A stretch of DNA of 9,804 bases from an uncultured Candidatus Planktophila sp. (GCA_937975715.1 CALJUA010000052.1:1-9804), one strand, 5' to 3'. Positions 1 to 6,489 are shown, counted from the stretch's first letter. The notes: generated by a model from the letters alone, not told the origin. Program-made: numbers and translations.

Positions 1-62
1 GATCTAGATGGATGGTGATCCTCGACAGGATCCGGCTTATAGGGCGACTCTTCTTCCAATTA

Positions 63-91
63 GGTGGACGCAGGTTAAAACTGCGCTCACC
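63..91 (+). terminator. Conserved hairpin of repeat copy A (terminator-like)
   Basis: The arms are 63-73 and 81-91 with loop GTTAAAA. They give nine Watson-Crick pairs, one G-T wobble and one A-C mismatch, followed by TTTCTGCATTTT. The shape resembles a Rho-independent terminator. Termination is inferred; the paired structure is supported by compensatory changes in copy D. Confidence 0.5.
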
Positions 92-149
92 TTTCTGCAT
101 TTTGCTTGTACAAGTTGTTACATAACCTGTCGCAGATTTAGATGTTTTT

Positions 150-189
150 ATGGGGAATCGATGGGCAAATATGGGCAGTTTTATGGGCA
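150..189 (+). repeat. Four ATGGGCA-type heptamers in copy A
   Basis: ATGGGGA at 150-156 and ATGGGCA at 161-167, 171-177 and 183-189 start 11, 10 and 12 bp apart, close to one helical turn. Such phased direct repeats are typical of sites where a protein binds repeatedly on one DNA face, for example integrase arm-type sites or iterons. The repeats and spacing are seen directly; the binding role is inference. Confidence 0.75.
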
Positions 190-223
190 GTTTCCAACTG
201 CAATCACCATCACAGAGCTAATC

Positions 224-260
224 AAGTAACTGCGAATTTCTGATGCCCATAGAGTTACTT
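224..260. repeat. 8-bp inverted repeat upstream of the CDF gene
   Basis: AAGTAACT (224-231) and AGTTACTT (253-260) are perfect inverted copies separated by 21 nt, and the right arm runs into a T-tract (259-264). It could be an operator with two half-sites for the downstream efflux gene or a weak terminator for something upstream. The loop is long for a terminator. I see no convincing -35/-10 pair in 205-330. A smaller hairpin, GCAGTT-TCC-AACTGC, lies at 187-201. Confidence 0.45.
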
Positions 261-330
261 TTTTGATTCACAAAATGGCGGCTAGAGTTCAGTCTAAGTT
301 GAGCTAATGGAGGAACTGAGGAATTCATAA

Positions 331-1248
331 ATGACAAAGACGACAGATGGACATAATCACGACTATCTCTTGGGTCATAAGCGAGCCTTTACACTTTCGC
401 TCGCAATCACTTCAACAGTTCTAATTGCAGAACTAATAGGCGCATGGATCTCAGGCTCCTTAGGATTATTAGCTGATGCAGGGCACATGTTCACCGATGT
501 CATTGGGCTCTCAATTGCACTTGGTGGAACTCGGTTAATGGAACGCCCTGCAAGCGAGAAGCACACATGGGGATACCGTCGGGTTGAAATTCTTGCCGCT
601 GCGGGACAATCCCTCCTTCTTATTGCGGTAGGAGTTTTTGTTACGATTGAAGCAATTCAGAGACTAATTAATCCCACTGAAGTCGAACCCCTAGCAATGC
701 TCAGTTTTGGAATATTTGGTCTTTTGGCCAACTGCCTTTCTCTTGTCTTATTGTCAAAAATTGAAGAGGGCAATCTCAATACAAGAGCCGCATTCCTTGA
801 GGTCATTAACGATGCTTTGGGGTCTTTGGCAGTGGTGATTGCTGGTGTAATAATCTTGACAACGGGTTGGATTAGAGCTGACGCTCTTGTCTCGCTATTC
901 ATCGGAGTAATGATTTTGCCTCGTAGCTGGAAACTACTCAGGGCAACTGTAAACATTATTCTTGAAGTAACGCCAAAAGATGTAAAACTTTCAGAACTGC
1001 GTACACACATCATGGAAATTGCTCATGTCCAGGAAGTCCATGACATGCACGCAAGTCTTGTGGGTACAGGTCTACCAATCTTTACTGCACATGTTGTACT
1101 AGATGAAGATTGCTTCTCTGATGGGCACCTCATTGAACTCCTACCTGCAGTACAAGCAGGTCTTCGTGACCACTTTGATGTCGAACATTCGACCATTCAA
1201 TTTGAGCCGGCGAGTCACTCAAAGGATGAATACGGACTCCATGATTGA
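331..1248 (+). CDS. czcD: CDF-family cation efflux protein (CzcD/ZitB-like)
   Basis: This 305-residue inner-membrane antiporter is expected to export divalent cations such as Zn, Co or Cd in exchange for protons. The N-terminus has a short His-containing stretch (H8, H10, H16), followed by about six membrane segments between residues 20 and 200 and a cytoplasmic C-terminal domain (about 208-295) with several His (H232, H237, H240, H254, H286). TM2 carries D49 and H52-xxx-D56 (in LADAGHMFTD). TM5 carries E157-xxx-D161 (in FLEVINDALGS), where classical CzcD/YiiP has H-xxx-D; the His-to-Glu change may alter metal choice, and I believe it occurs in other actinobacterial CDFs. The ATG has a good Shine-Dalgarno, GAGGA at 318-322. 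It stands alone between repeat copies A and B. The family assignment is secure; the metal and the gene symbol are provisional. Confidence 0.93.
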   Translation: MTKTTDGHNHDYLLGHKRAFTLSLAITSTVLIAELIGAWISGSLGLLADAGHMFTDVIGLSIALGGTRLMERPASEKHTWGYRRVEILAAAGQSLLLIAVGVFVTIEAIQRLINPTEVEPLAMLSFGIFGLLANCLSLVLLSKIEEGNLNTRAAFLEVINDALGSLAVVIAGVIILTTGWIRADALVSLFIGVMILPRSWKLLRATVNIILEVTPKDVKLSELRTHIMEIAHVQEVHDMHASLVGTGLPIFTAHVVLDEDCFSDGHLIELLPAVQAGLRDHFDVEHSTIQFEPASHSKDEYGLHD

Positions 1249-1271
1249 TGCCCAACGTGAACACTTCGAGT

Positions 1272-1339
1272 TGTCTTAGGGCTCTTCTTCCAATTAGGTG
1301 GGCGCAAGTTAAAACTGCGCTCACTTTTCTGTATTTTCC
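1272..1339 (+). repeat. Repeat copy B, 5' half only
   Basis: It matches 37-104 of copy A with small gaps (2 and 3 nt missing in the 5' block), including CTTCTTCCAATTAGGTGG and the whole hairpin with loop and T-rich tail. The 3' half with the palindrome and heptamers is absent. It starts about 24 nt after the CDF stop codon in the same orientation as the other copies. Confidence 0.85.
1297..1325 (+). terminator. Hairpin of copy B, likely terminator after the CDF gene
   Basis: GTGGGCGCA (1298-1306) pairs with TGCGCTCAC (1316-1324) through nine pairs including one G-T wobble, and is followed by TTTTCTGTATTTT. Placed 49 nt after the CDF stop, it fits a Rho-independent terminator. Compared with copy A, the A-C mismatch has become a G-C pair. 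Confidence 0.55.
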
Positions 1340-1406
1340 ATCACAATTCATAAGCGAGCCGTCTCCAAATAGACCTATAAAAGTTCTCAACTGGCAATTT
1401 AGTCAT

Positions 1407-1802
1407 ATGGCTATGGTGATCAAGAGCAACAAGCGAATGAGCTTGCTCTTTGCCATTTTAATGGCTGTATTTTCAACAGGCATCGTAATTGCACATCAAT
1501 GTCACTCAATGCAAAGCGACCAAGTAGCCATTCAAGCAAACCATTCAGGAGATCACGTCGCTCCTACAACTTCAGCCAAGCCGCTCAGCGTTGCTTCTAG
1601 CTCATATGCCTTTATGGATGCTGGGTGTGCAGTAATTTTCATTGTTGTACTTTTGCTCGGACGAAAGCTCTATTATTTAAGAGCGTCAAGCTCTCACTTA
1701 AAAAAATATCTAACACATGGTGTGCGTTTAATTAGCGCTCAACGAAACCAATTTTCGCAACTTTCACTATCCCGCGCACAATTGGGAGTAATCCGAATCT
1801 AA
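1407..1802 (+). CDS. Small His/Cys-containing membrane protein, possible metal-binding
   Basis: This 131-residue protein has two predicted membrane segments (about 11-29 and 72-90), an extracytoplasmic loop rich in potential metal ligands (H30-Q-C32-H33-S-M35, H46, H50) and a basic cytoplasmic tail of about 40 residues. C74 sits in the second membrane segment. The layout resembles small actinobacterial His-rich proteins of the DUF6153 type, but I cannot confirm the family. The reading frame stays open upstream to 1245, but that part is the repeat copy B read through, so I start at the ATG at 1407 (1413 is an alternative); no clear Shine-Dalgarno is visible. A TATAAA at 1376-1381 could be a -10 box. 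It lies 74 bp before the secreted DUF305 gene and probably belongs to the same metal-handling cluster. Confidence 0.6.
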   Translation: MAMVIKSNKRMSLLFAILMAVFSTGIVIAHQCHSMQSDQVAIQANHSGDHVAPTTSAKPLSVASSSYAFMDAGCAVIFIVVLLLGRKLYYLRASSSHLKKYLTHGVRLISAQRNQFSQLSLSRAQLGVIRI

Positions 1803-1821
1803 TCCGTCTTCGATAGAAATT

Positions 1822-1852
1822 ACTGTTTTATTGCCTAAATAAACTGTTTTAT
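1822..1852. promoter_or_regulatory. Two ACTGTTTTAT direct repeats before the DUF305 gene
   Basis: ACTGTTTTAT occurs at 1822-1831 and again at 1843-1852. The starts are 21 bp apart, two helical turns, and the pair ends 24 bp before the DUF305 start codon. Paired direct repeats at this spacing are typical of response-regulator or other dimeric activator sites. No sensor or regulator gene of that type is in the window, and I see no clean promoter hexamers, so the function is inferred. Confidence 0.4.
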
Positions 1853-1876
1853 CAAATCGAATGAAAAGGATTCCAA

Positions 1877-2419
1877 ATGTTTAAGAAAATCATATTACTG
1901 CTTACCGTAATTTCCCTCCCATTCTTTATCCAACCCGCATCAGCAAGTTCTCATGCCAAGAGCTTGAAGAACTTAGGCGTGAACGAAATTATGTTTGCGC
2001 AGAGCATGGCTCCTCATCACCAACAGGCAATAGAAATGTCCAAGATGGCACTCAAAAATAGTGCTAGCCCAAAGGTTAAGAATTTGGCAAAGGCGATTAT
2101 TTCTGCACAGAGTAAAGAAATGGCCCAGCTGAAATATTGGTTGACTGCAACTAACTCGTCAATGACCATGGACCACGACATGGGGATGAGTGGAATGCTC
2201 CCTGAGAGTTCAATGACTACCTTGAAAAAACTCAAAGGTGGCAAATTCGACAGGGCGTTTCTTCAATCGATGATTGCTCATCATGAAGGCGCTTTAGAGA
2301 TGGTTTCTATGCTCGACGGTACAAAGAATGGTGAAGCCAAGAAGATTGCGGTTGATATTCGGTCTGGACAATCAGCTGAAATCACTCTCATGAAGAAATT
2401 ATTGGCTAAGAGTAAGTAA
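1877..2419 (+). CDS. Secreted DUF305 (ferritin-like fold) His/Met-rich protein
   Basis: This 180-residue protein has an N-terminal signal sequence (K3-K4, hydrophobic 5-20, likely cut after ASA near residue 23). The mature part has the two halves typical of DUF305: M44-A-P-H47-H48-QQAIEMS and S131-M-I-A-H135-H136-EGALEM, each followed by a helix with the pattern SAQSxEM or SGQSAEI. A Met/His-rich linker between them (M96, M98, H100, M102, M104, M107) looks suited to Cu(I)/Cu(II). DUF305 proteins are helical, extracytoplasmic and frequently found in copper loci; their reaction is not established. The start is supported by AAAGGA at 1865-1870, 6 nt before the ATG. The next gene begins 16 nt after its stop, so the two are probably cotranscribed. 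A second DUF305 protein lies at 5846-6457. Confidence 0.9.
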   Translation: MFKKIILLLTVISLPFFIQPASASSHAKSLKNLGVNEIMFAQSMAPHHQQAIEMSKMALKNSASPKVKNLAKAIISAQSKEMAQLKYWLTATNSSMTMDHDMGMSGMLPESSMTTLKKLKGGKFDRAFLQSMIAHHEGALEMVSMLDGTKNGEAKKIAVDIRSGQSAEITLMKKLLAKSK

Positions 2420-2435
2420 GGTCCTAGGTCAATTT

Positions 2436-3434
2436 ATGAAAAGAGTCCTTGCCTTACTGCTCGTTGCAGTTTTCATGGCGCAGTCGATACAGGCACAGGC
2501 TGCGCCAACTGTGGCATCTGTGCAGCGCGAGATTGATCGACTGCGGACTCTGGCTGCAGAAAAATATGAAGCCGCGAATGAAGCAACCTTGAAAATTAAA
2601 GCACTTCAAATAGAGACAGGGTTGCTGCAACAGCGCGAGGAAGTAATTCAAAAAGAGCTGAGCGTAGCAAGTAAAGTTCTAGCAAAAATTGCGATTTCCG
2701 AATATCAAGGAAGTGGTTTTGGTAAATCCTTTGAATTACTTTTTTCCTCCGATCCAACGAAATATCTGACGGATGTATCTGTACTAGATAGTGTCAGTCG
2801 AGGATATTCGAAGCAGTTACGTGAGTACGCAGCTACCAAACAAAGAGTTCAAGCCACACAGTTAGTTTTGGGCGATCGCACTGCGGTACTACTTGTGGAG
2901 CAAAAACGACTCAATCAGCAAGTAACGCAAGCGAAGAGTGCCTTAGCAAAGGCAGAAAAACTTCTTAATTCACTTGCAAAGGCCGATAGAGAGCGACTTC
3001 TTCGAGAAGAAACAGATCGAGAGAATAAGATTCTGAGTGCTTCGAAAGGATATGCCGCTTCTTATAAAGGTGACAACTCACGTGGGTCAATTGCCCTTAA
3101 GTTCGCACTCCAACAGATAGGTGATGTTTACGTGTGGGCAGCCGCGGGCCCAACAAGGTGGGATTGTTCAGGACTCACAATGCGAGCATTTCAGGCGGCA
3201 GGAGTTTCGCTTCCACATTCATCACGGGTTCAAATTAAATATGGGAAGCCCATTTCTTACTCATCATTAAAGCCTGGGGATTTACTTTTCTTTGGTAAAC
3301 CAATTAGCCATGTTTCGATCTATATGGGTGGTGGAAAAATGGTTCAAGCACCGCGGCCTGGGAAGAAGGTTGAAGTAGTTCCACTGACAAAGATGTTTGG
3401 AAGAAAACCATTCGTGGGGGCTACTAGGTTATGA
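2436..3434 (+). CDS. Secreted NlpC/P60 peptidoglycan endopeptidase, coiled-coil N-terminus
   Basis: This 332-residue protein has a signal peptide (about 1-22, ending AQA), a long Ala/Glu/Lys-rich coiled coil (about 25-200) and a C-terminal NlpC/P60 domain (about 215-332). The catalytic Cys is C244 in RWDCSGL and the His is H292 in SHVSIYMGGG. The third polar residue appears to be Q304 (MVQAP), where RipA-type enzymes have Glu or His. Family members cleave the stem peptide between D-Glu and meso-DAP, and the N-terminal helices of mycobacterial RipA control access to the active site; by analogy this should act in the cell wall in septation or remodelling. It follows the DUF305 gene by 16 nt and its last four bases (ATGA) overlap the next hydrolase gene. 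The Shine-Dalgarno is weak (AGG at 2426-2428). The family call is secure; the role within a metal cluster is unknown. Confidence 0.92.
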   Translation: MKRVLALLLVAVFMAQSIQAQAAPTVASVQREIDRLRTLAAEKYEAANEATLKIKALQIETGLLQQREEVIQKELSVASKVLAKIAISEYQGSGFGKSFELLFSSDPTKYLTDVSVLDSVSRGYSKQLREYAATKQRVQATQLVLGDRTAVLLVEQKRLNQQVTQAKSALAKAEKLLNSLAKADRERLLREETDRENKILSASKGYAASYKGDNSRGSIALKFALQQIGDVYVWAAAGPTRWDCSGLTMRAFQAAGVSLPHSSRVQIKYGKPISYSSLKPGDLLFFGKPISHVSIYMGGGKMVQAPRPGKKVEVVPLTKMFGRKPFVGATRL

Positions 3435-4645
3435 AGCTATTGCGTGTGAAGAAGTTACATTCAGTCCTCCTATCAATTACTATCCTAACTACAATCTCGC
3501 CTGATGCATTTGGCGCTAATCACAAACCAACGCTTGCACAAATAGAAGCAGCCAAAAAACTTGAACTGCAGAAAAAACAAAATGCTGCAAATGCTGCTAA
3601 AAAACTTGTAGCTGCACAAGGAAGCCTTAGAAAACTTGCAGCGCTTGCTGCGGAGGTAAACAAAAGGTACCTGTCTGCCAAGAATGAATTAGCGGTAGCT
3701 GTGAAAGAATTAAATTCAGCGACGAAAGCTGTTCAAGCTGCCGAGGCTGAGGTCTCAGCAACTCACCGAAATATCGGAAAGTTAGCTGTCGCTGCATATA
3801 TGACGGGAGGAAATATGGGAAATATTGAAACATTTCTCAGTGCAAACGGTCCACAAGATGTAATCGACACTATTTCCATTCTCGAAAATTTGGGCTCTAA
3901 GAACAAAGTTGCTCTCGAACAATTCAAGGCTGCAGAGATCATCGCGAAAGAGGCTAGAAAAGTTGCTGAAGCCGCTAAAGAGTTACAATTGCGAGCAACT
4001 GAGAAGGTTGCGATAGCAAAGCAAGAAGCAGATTCTGTCCGTGATGCTCAACAAAAGGAAGTGGACAAGCTTCAGGCCGTACAGGACAAGCTACAAAAGG
4101 AGTTAGCCTCGGCTAAAAAAGTAAGGCTAACACTCGAACAAAAACGCCAACTCGCCATCCTTGAAGAAACAAGATCTAATGAAGCTACCAAAGCTCCAAA
4201 CCAGGCTAAAGTTTGGAAGGGCGGTGGCCCAAACGGTGCGTCATCTTCGAGAACAACTGTTGAGCAACGTCTGAAGGCGGTTGAATTTGCGAAGCGACAA
4301 GTTTTGGCAAAGAAACCATATGTGTGGGGTAGCGAAGGTCCTAATTCTTTTGATTGCTCAGGTTTAGTTTATGCAGCCTACAAGTACGCAGGGCTTGGCT
4401 GGCCTAATTGGGATCGACTCAACTCAGGACTCTATTACACCTATACAAAACAAGTTCCAATCGCTGAAATGCAACCGGGCGACTTAATTTTTTACTCTTA
4501 TAAAGGCACCCAGAGCACAATTCATCATATGAGCATCTATGCTGGAAATGGGATGATGTGGGAAGCAAGGTCTACTGCAACAGGCCTGAAGTATTCCAAT
4601 ATTTATAGTGTTCAAGGAATGATGCCATTTGCTGGCCGAGTTTAG
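3431..4645 (+). CDS. Secreted NlpC/P60 peptidoglycan endopeptidase, second paralogue
   Basis: This 404-residue protein has the same architecture as its upstream neighbour but is longer. It has a signal sequence (about 1-29, ending AFGA), a coiled coil very rich in Ala, Lys and Glu (about 35-250), a Gly/Ser linker (about 260-275) and an NlpC/P60 domain (about 278-404). The catalytic residues are C309 in SFDCSGL, H366 in HHMSIYAGNGMM and E378 in MWEAR; the C-H-E set matches the mycobacterial RipA triad. The start ATG overlaps the preceding stop (ATGA at 3431-3434), a sign of translational coupling, so the two hydrolases are probably made in fixed ratio. The coiled coils may pair with each other or occlude the catalytic domains. 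It is followed 31 nt later by the Asp-box protein gene. Confidence 0.92.
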   Translation: MKLLRVKKLHSVLLSITILTTISPDAFGANHKPTLAQIEAAKKLELQKKQNAANAAKKLVAAQGSLRKLAALAAEVNKRYLSAKNELAVAVKELNSATKAVQAAEAEVSATHRNIGKLAVAAYMTGGNMGNIETFLSANGPQDVIDTISILENLGSKNKVALEQFKAAEIIAKEARKVAEAAKELQLRATEKVAIAKQEADSVRDAQQKEVDKLQAVQDKLQKELASAKKVRLTLEQKRQLAILEETRSNEATKAPNQAKVWKGGGPNGASSSRTTVEQRLKAVEFAKRQVLAKKPYVWGSEGPNSFDCSGLVYAAYKYAGLGWPNWDRLNSGLYYTYTKQVPIAEMQPGDLIFYSYKGTQSTIHHMSIYAGNGMMWEARSTATGLKYSNIYSVQGMMPFAGRV

Positions 4646-4676
4646 AAGAAAATCATCAAACAGAGAATGGATTAAT

Positions 4677-5498
4677 ATGAAAACGCAAAATATTAAAAGT
4701 TTTAGGTTCAGATTTTCTTGCTTTGCAATTGTTGCACTGATGACAGTAAACAACGGCGCTATCGCTCAGACGCTTGATTCCGTCTCACATATTCATCATG
4801 TAAAAGTTGTGGGCAACAAAGTTCTGGTAATGACTCACGAAGGTCTCTATGAGCTCGTTGGCAAAAATAATATGAAGTTAGTTGGGCAAGATAAAATTGA
4901 TGTGATGGGGTTTACATCTTCAGGTAAGAATATATTTGCAAGCGGGCACCCTGCTCAAGGGTCAAAAGCGTTAAATCCTATCGGCCTCGTGAAGTCAACC
5001 GATGGCGGATTAAGTTGGAAATCTGTTTCGCTAGTCGGGAAAGTAGATTTCCACTTTCTAGAAGGTGCTGGGACTGATCTTTATGGTGCTGATTCGCAGA
5101 GTGGAAACTTGATGTATTCAGCAGATTCTGGAAAGAGTTGGAGCTCGCTAGGAGCAAACAGCTTTACAGATATTGCGGTTTCGCCAGATATGTCAGGTAT
5201 TGCTGTGGCGATAAAGGGCTCTAAATTGCTCCTCACTAGGAATGCCCTTAAATCCACAAAAGAATTGAAAAGTACTCTCAAATTTACACAGGTCGAATGG
5301 CGCGATTCTGGCCTTTACGCTTTAAGTGGCACTTCTCTTTACATGTCATCGGACCTTGGAAACAGCTGGAATAAGCTCAATATATTTAAAGGAGCTACTG
5401 GAATTCTTAGCGCCAGTGACCAGTTGATCTTGGTGACCGTGGGCTCAGATATCTATACATCAAAAAATATGGGTAAGATTTTTAGGAAAATTTCCTAA
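4677..5498 (+). CDS. Secreted Asp-box (BNR-like) beta-propeller protein, F510_1955-like
   Basis: This 273-residue protein begins with a signal sequence (basic to residue 12, hydrophobic about 13-23, AIAQ near 28-31). It carries three clear Asp-boxes: STDGGLSW (107-114), SADSGKSW (148-155) and SSDLGNSW (224-231), plus a degenerate fourth near 262-269. These mark a beta-propeller fold as in sialidase-like and photosystem-assembly-like proteins. HIHH (38-41), SGHP (89-92) and DFH (124-126) recall the family named F510_1955 glycosylhydrolase in databases, which I recall near copper-handling genes; hydrolase activity there is unproven. The catalytic arginines of true sialidases are not evident. 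The frame is open upstream to 4629, but I prefer the ATG at 4677 because it begins a normal signal peptide outside the preceding gene. A gap of 82 bp separates it from the HMA gene. Confidence 0.75.
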   Translation: MKTQNIKSFRFRFSCFAIVALMTVNNGAIAQTLDSVSHIHHVKVVGNKVLVMTHEGLYELVGKNNMKLVGQDKIDVMGFTSSGKNIFASGHPAQGSKALNPIGLVKSTDGGLSWKSVSLVGKVDFHFLEGAGTDLYGADSQSGNLMYSADSGKSWSSLGANSFTDIAVSPDMSGIAVAIKGSKLLLTRNALKSTKELKSTLKFTQVEWRDSGLYALSGTSLYMSSDLGNSWNKLNIFKGATGILSASDQLILVTVGSDIYTSKNMGKIFRKIS

Positions 5499-5500
5499 AA
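5480..5500. repeat. Perfect 10-bp inverted repeat over the stop of the Asp-box gene
   Basis: TTTTAGGAAA (5480-5489), one A, then TTTCCTAAAA (5491-5500). It includes the TAA stop at 5496-5498. As RNA it could form an 8-bp stem with a 5-nt loop, with T-rich sequence 8-17 nt further on, so it is a weak terminator candidate; as DNA it could be an operator for the following copZ-like gene. Evidence for either is limited to the symmetry. Confidence 0.45.
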
Positions 5501-5580
5501 TAAGCAATTTCCTTTTTCTGTTTCGTGCATTCAATAGCAGATGGCGATCAGACTAGGTTTTGTAATCAAAGGAGAAATAC

Positions 5581-5787
5581 ATGGCAGAAAAGACTGTTGG
5601 AATAAAAGGAATGACATGTGGCCACTGTGAAGGCCGTGTAAGCAAGGAGATTATGGCAATTCCGGGTGTAATCAAAGTCGTTGCCAGCGCCGAAAATGGG
5701 ATTGCCATTATCAGCGCTGACTCAGAAATACCACAGGACTCAATCGAGCGAGCAGTGCAAGCGGCAGGATATTCCATAGTTCCTTAA
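5581..5787 (+). CDS. copZ: CopZ-like heavy-metal-associated (HMA) copper chaperone
   Basis: This 68-residue protein is the size of a single HMA domain and contains the metal site G10-M-T-C13-G-H-C16 between the first strand and helix. The rest follows the ferredoxin-like beta-alpha-beta-beta-alpha-beta pattern, including PGV (28-30) and AVQAAGY near the end. CopZ and Atx1 proteins bind Cu(I) with the two Cys and hand it to a P-type ATPase or a copper regulator in the cytosol. No CopA ATPase or CsoR/CueR regulator is in this window, so its partner must be elsewhere. The start is well supported by AAAGGAG at 5568-5574, 6 nt before the ATG. The second DUF305 gene begins 58 bp downstream. Confidence 0.9.
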   Translation: MAEKTVGIKGMTCGHCEGRVSKEIMAIPGVIKVVASAENGIAIISADSEIPQDSIERAVQAAGYSIVP

Positions 5788-5845
5788 GACTGACAGAAAA
5801 CTCTCAGAAACTGCGAGTATGGTTGCAATATCAAAGGGGTTAGAG

Positions 5846-6457
5846 ATGCAAATAAATATTGATAAGAAGACTGGTTCGCTCGTTGCAATCATCGTTGTTC
5901 TGCTTGGAATAATTCTAGGATTTTCAATAAGCAGGAATAGCGACGAAGGATTCTTTGGGATGCGTGGAAACAATTCCATGGGTATGCGTCACAACTCAGG
6001 AACTGCCACATATACAGGTGCCGATGTGATGTTCTTGCAGATGATGATTCCTCATCACCAGCAAGCGATTGATATTTCAAACATTGCTCTTAAAACATCA
6101 AAAGATTCAGAACTCCTTGCACTTGCAAACACAATTATCAAAGCCCAAACAGCAGAGATTGTTCAGATGAAGACCTGGCTAAAAGATGCAGGAGCCACCA
6201 CCGACATGGGGCATTCAATGGGAATGGGTGGAATGCTTGATGATGCTGAACTCTCTGCTCTTTCAGCAGCATCGGGAAAGAACTTCGATGCACTTTGGCT
6301 TAAAGGAATGATTGGACATCACGATGGTGCAATCCACATGACCACAATGATTCGAGACGCTAGTAACGCTGATATCAAGTCTTTTGGTGAGAATGTAGTG
6401 ACGGATCAATCTGCCCAGATTGTTCAGATGAATGCAATGCTCAAGCGGATCGGATAA
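5846..6457 (+). CDS. Membrane-anchored DUF305 His/Met-rich protein
   Basis: This 203-residue protein has a single N-terminal membrane segment (about 11-28) with no obvious signal peptidase site, so it is probably an anchored protein facing outward. A Met/Gly/Asn-rich spacer (M39, M45, M47, H49) follows. Two DUF305 halves come next: M67-I-P-H70-H71-QQAIDIS and M155-I-G-H158-H159-DGAIHM, with AQTAEI and DQSAQI helices. The inter-half linker is again Met/His rich (M121, H123, M125, M127, M130). It shares the domain plan of the secreted protein at 1877-2419, and one copy free plus one tethered suggests division of labour in extracytoplasmic metal capture. I start at the ATG at 5846 because AAAGGGG (5833-5839) sits 6 nt upstream; an in-frame ATG at 5819 has no ribosome site. 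Confidence 0.9.
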   Translation: MQINIDKKTGSLVAIIVVLLGIILGFSISRNSDEGFFGMRGNNSMGMRHNSGTATYTGADVMFLQMMIPHHQQAIDISNIALKTSKDSELLALANTIIKAQTAEIVQMKTWLKDAGATTDMGHSMGMGGMLDDAELSALSAASGKNFDALWLKGMIGHHDGAIHMTTMIRDASNADIKSFGENVVTDQSAQIVQMNAMLKRIG

Positions 6458-6489
6458 GGCCGGTTTATTGAGAGACTTTCATTTCGAGT

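Larger units (their letters stand above)
31..193 (+). repeat. Repeat copy A, full-length 163-bp element
   Basis: This aligns without gaps to 9567-9729 (offset 9536). Hand alignment gives 25 differences in 163 positions. It has three parts. The 5' block (31-55, core GGCTTATAGGGCGACTC) is identical in both copies. A middle part carries a hairpin (63-91) that diverges in sequence but keeps pairing. The 3' block (105-193) has only six differences in 89 positions; it holds the palindrome CTTGTACAAG (105-114) and four ATGGGCA-type heptamers. The open frame across it (8-229) is not conserved in the right-hand copy, so the conservation is at the nucleotide level and not protein. The role is unknown: attachment site, mobile non-coding element or extended terminator are all possible. 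Confidence 0.9.

Noticed and set aside
31..193. Repeat as a classical integron attC site
   Set aside because: No recognisable R'/R'' boxes (GTTRRRY/RYYYAAC) at the stem ends, and the conserved 3' block with phased heptamers is foreign to attC; the cassette idea is kept only as an analogy.
31..193. tRNA or tmRNA 3' end as the integration target
   Set aside because: No T-arm consensus or cloverleaf can be drawn; the hairpin is a simple terminator-like stem.
8..229. Open frame of 73 codons across repeat copy A
   Set aside because: The same frame in copy D hits a stop within the 5' block (TAA at 9592-9594), so conservation is of nucleotides and not of this peptide; there is no signal for a ribosome site.
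657..1013. Long minus-strand frames inside the CDF, DUF305 and MMPL genes
   Set aside because: They are shadows of strongly supported plus-strand genes, with no domains or ribosome sites of their own.
1245..1406. N-terminal extension of the small membrane protein
   Set aside because: These codons are repeat copy B read through; they give the same LLPIRW-like peptide as copy A and would put a soluble stretch before the first membrane segment.
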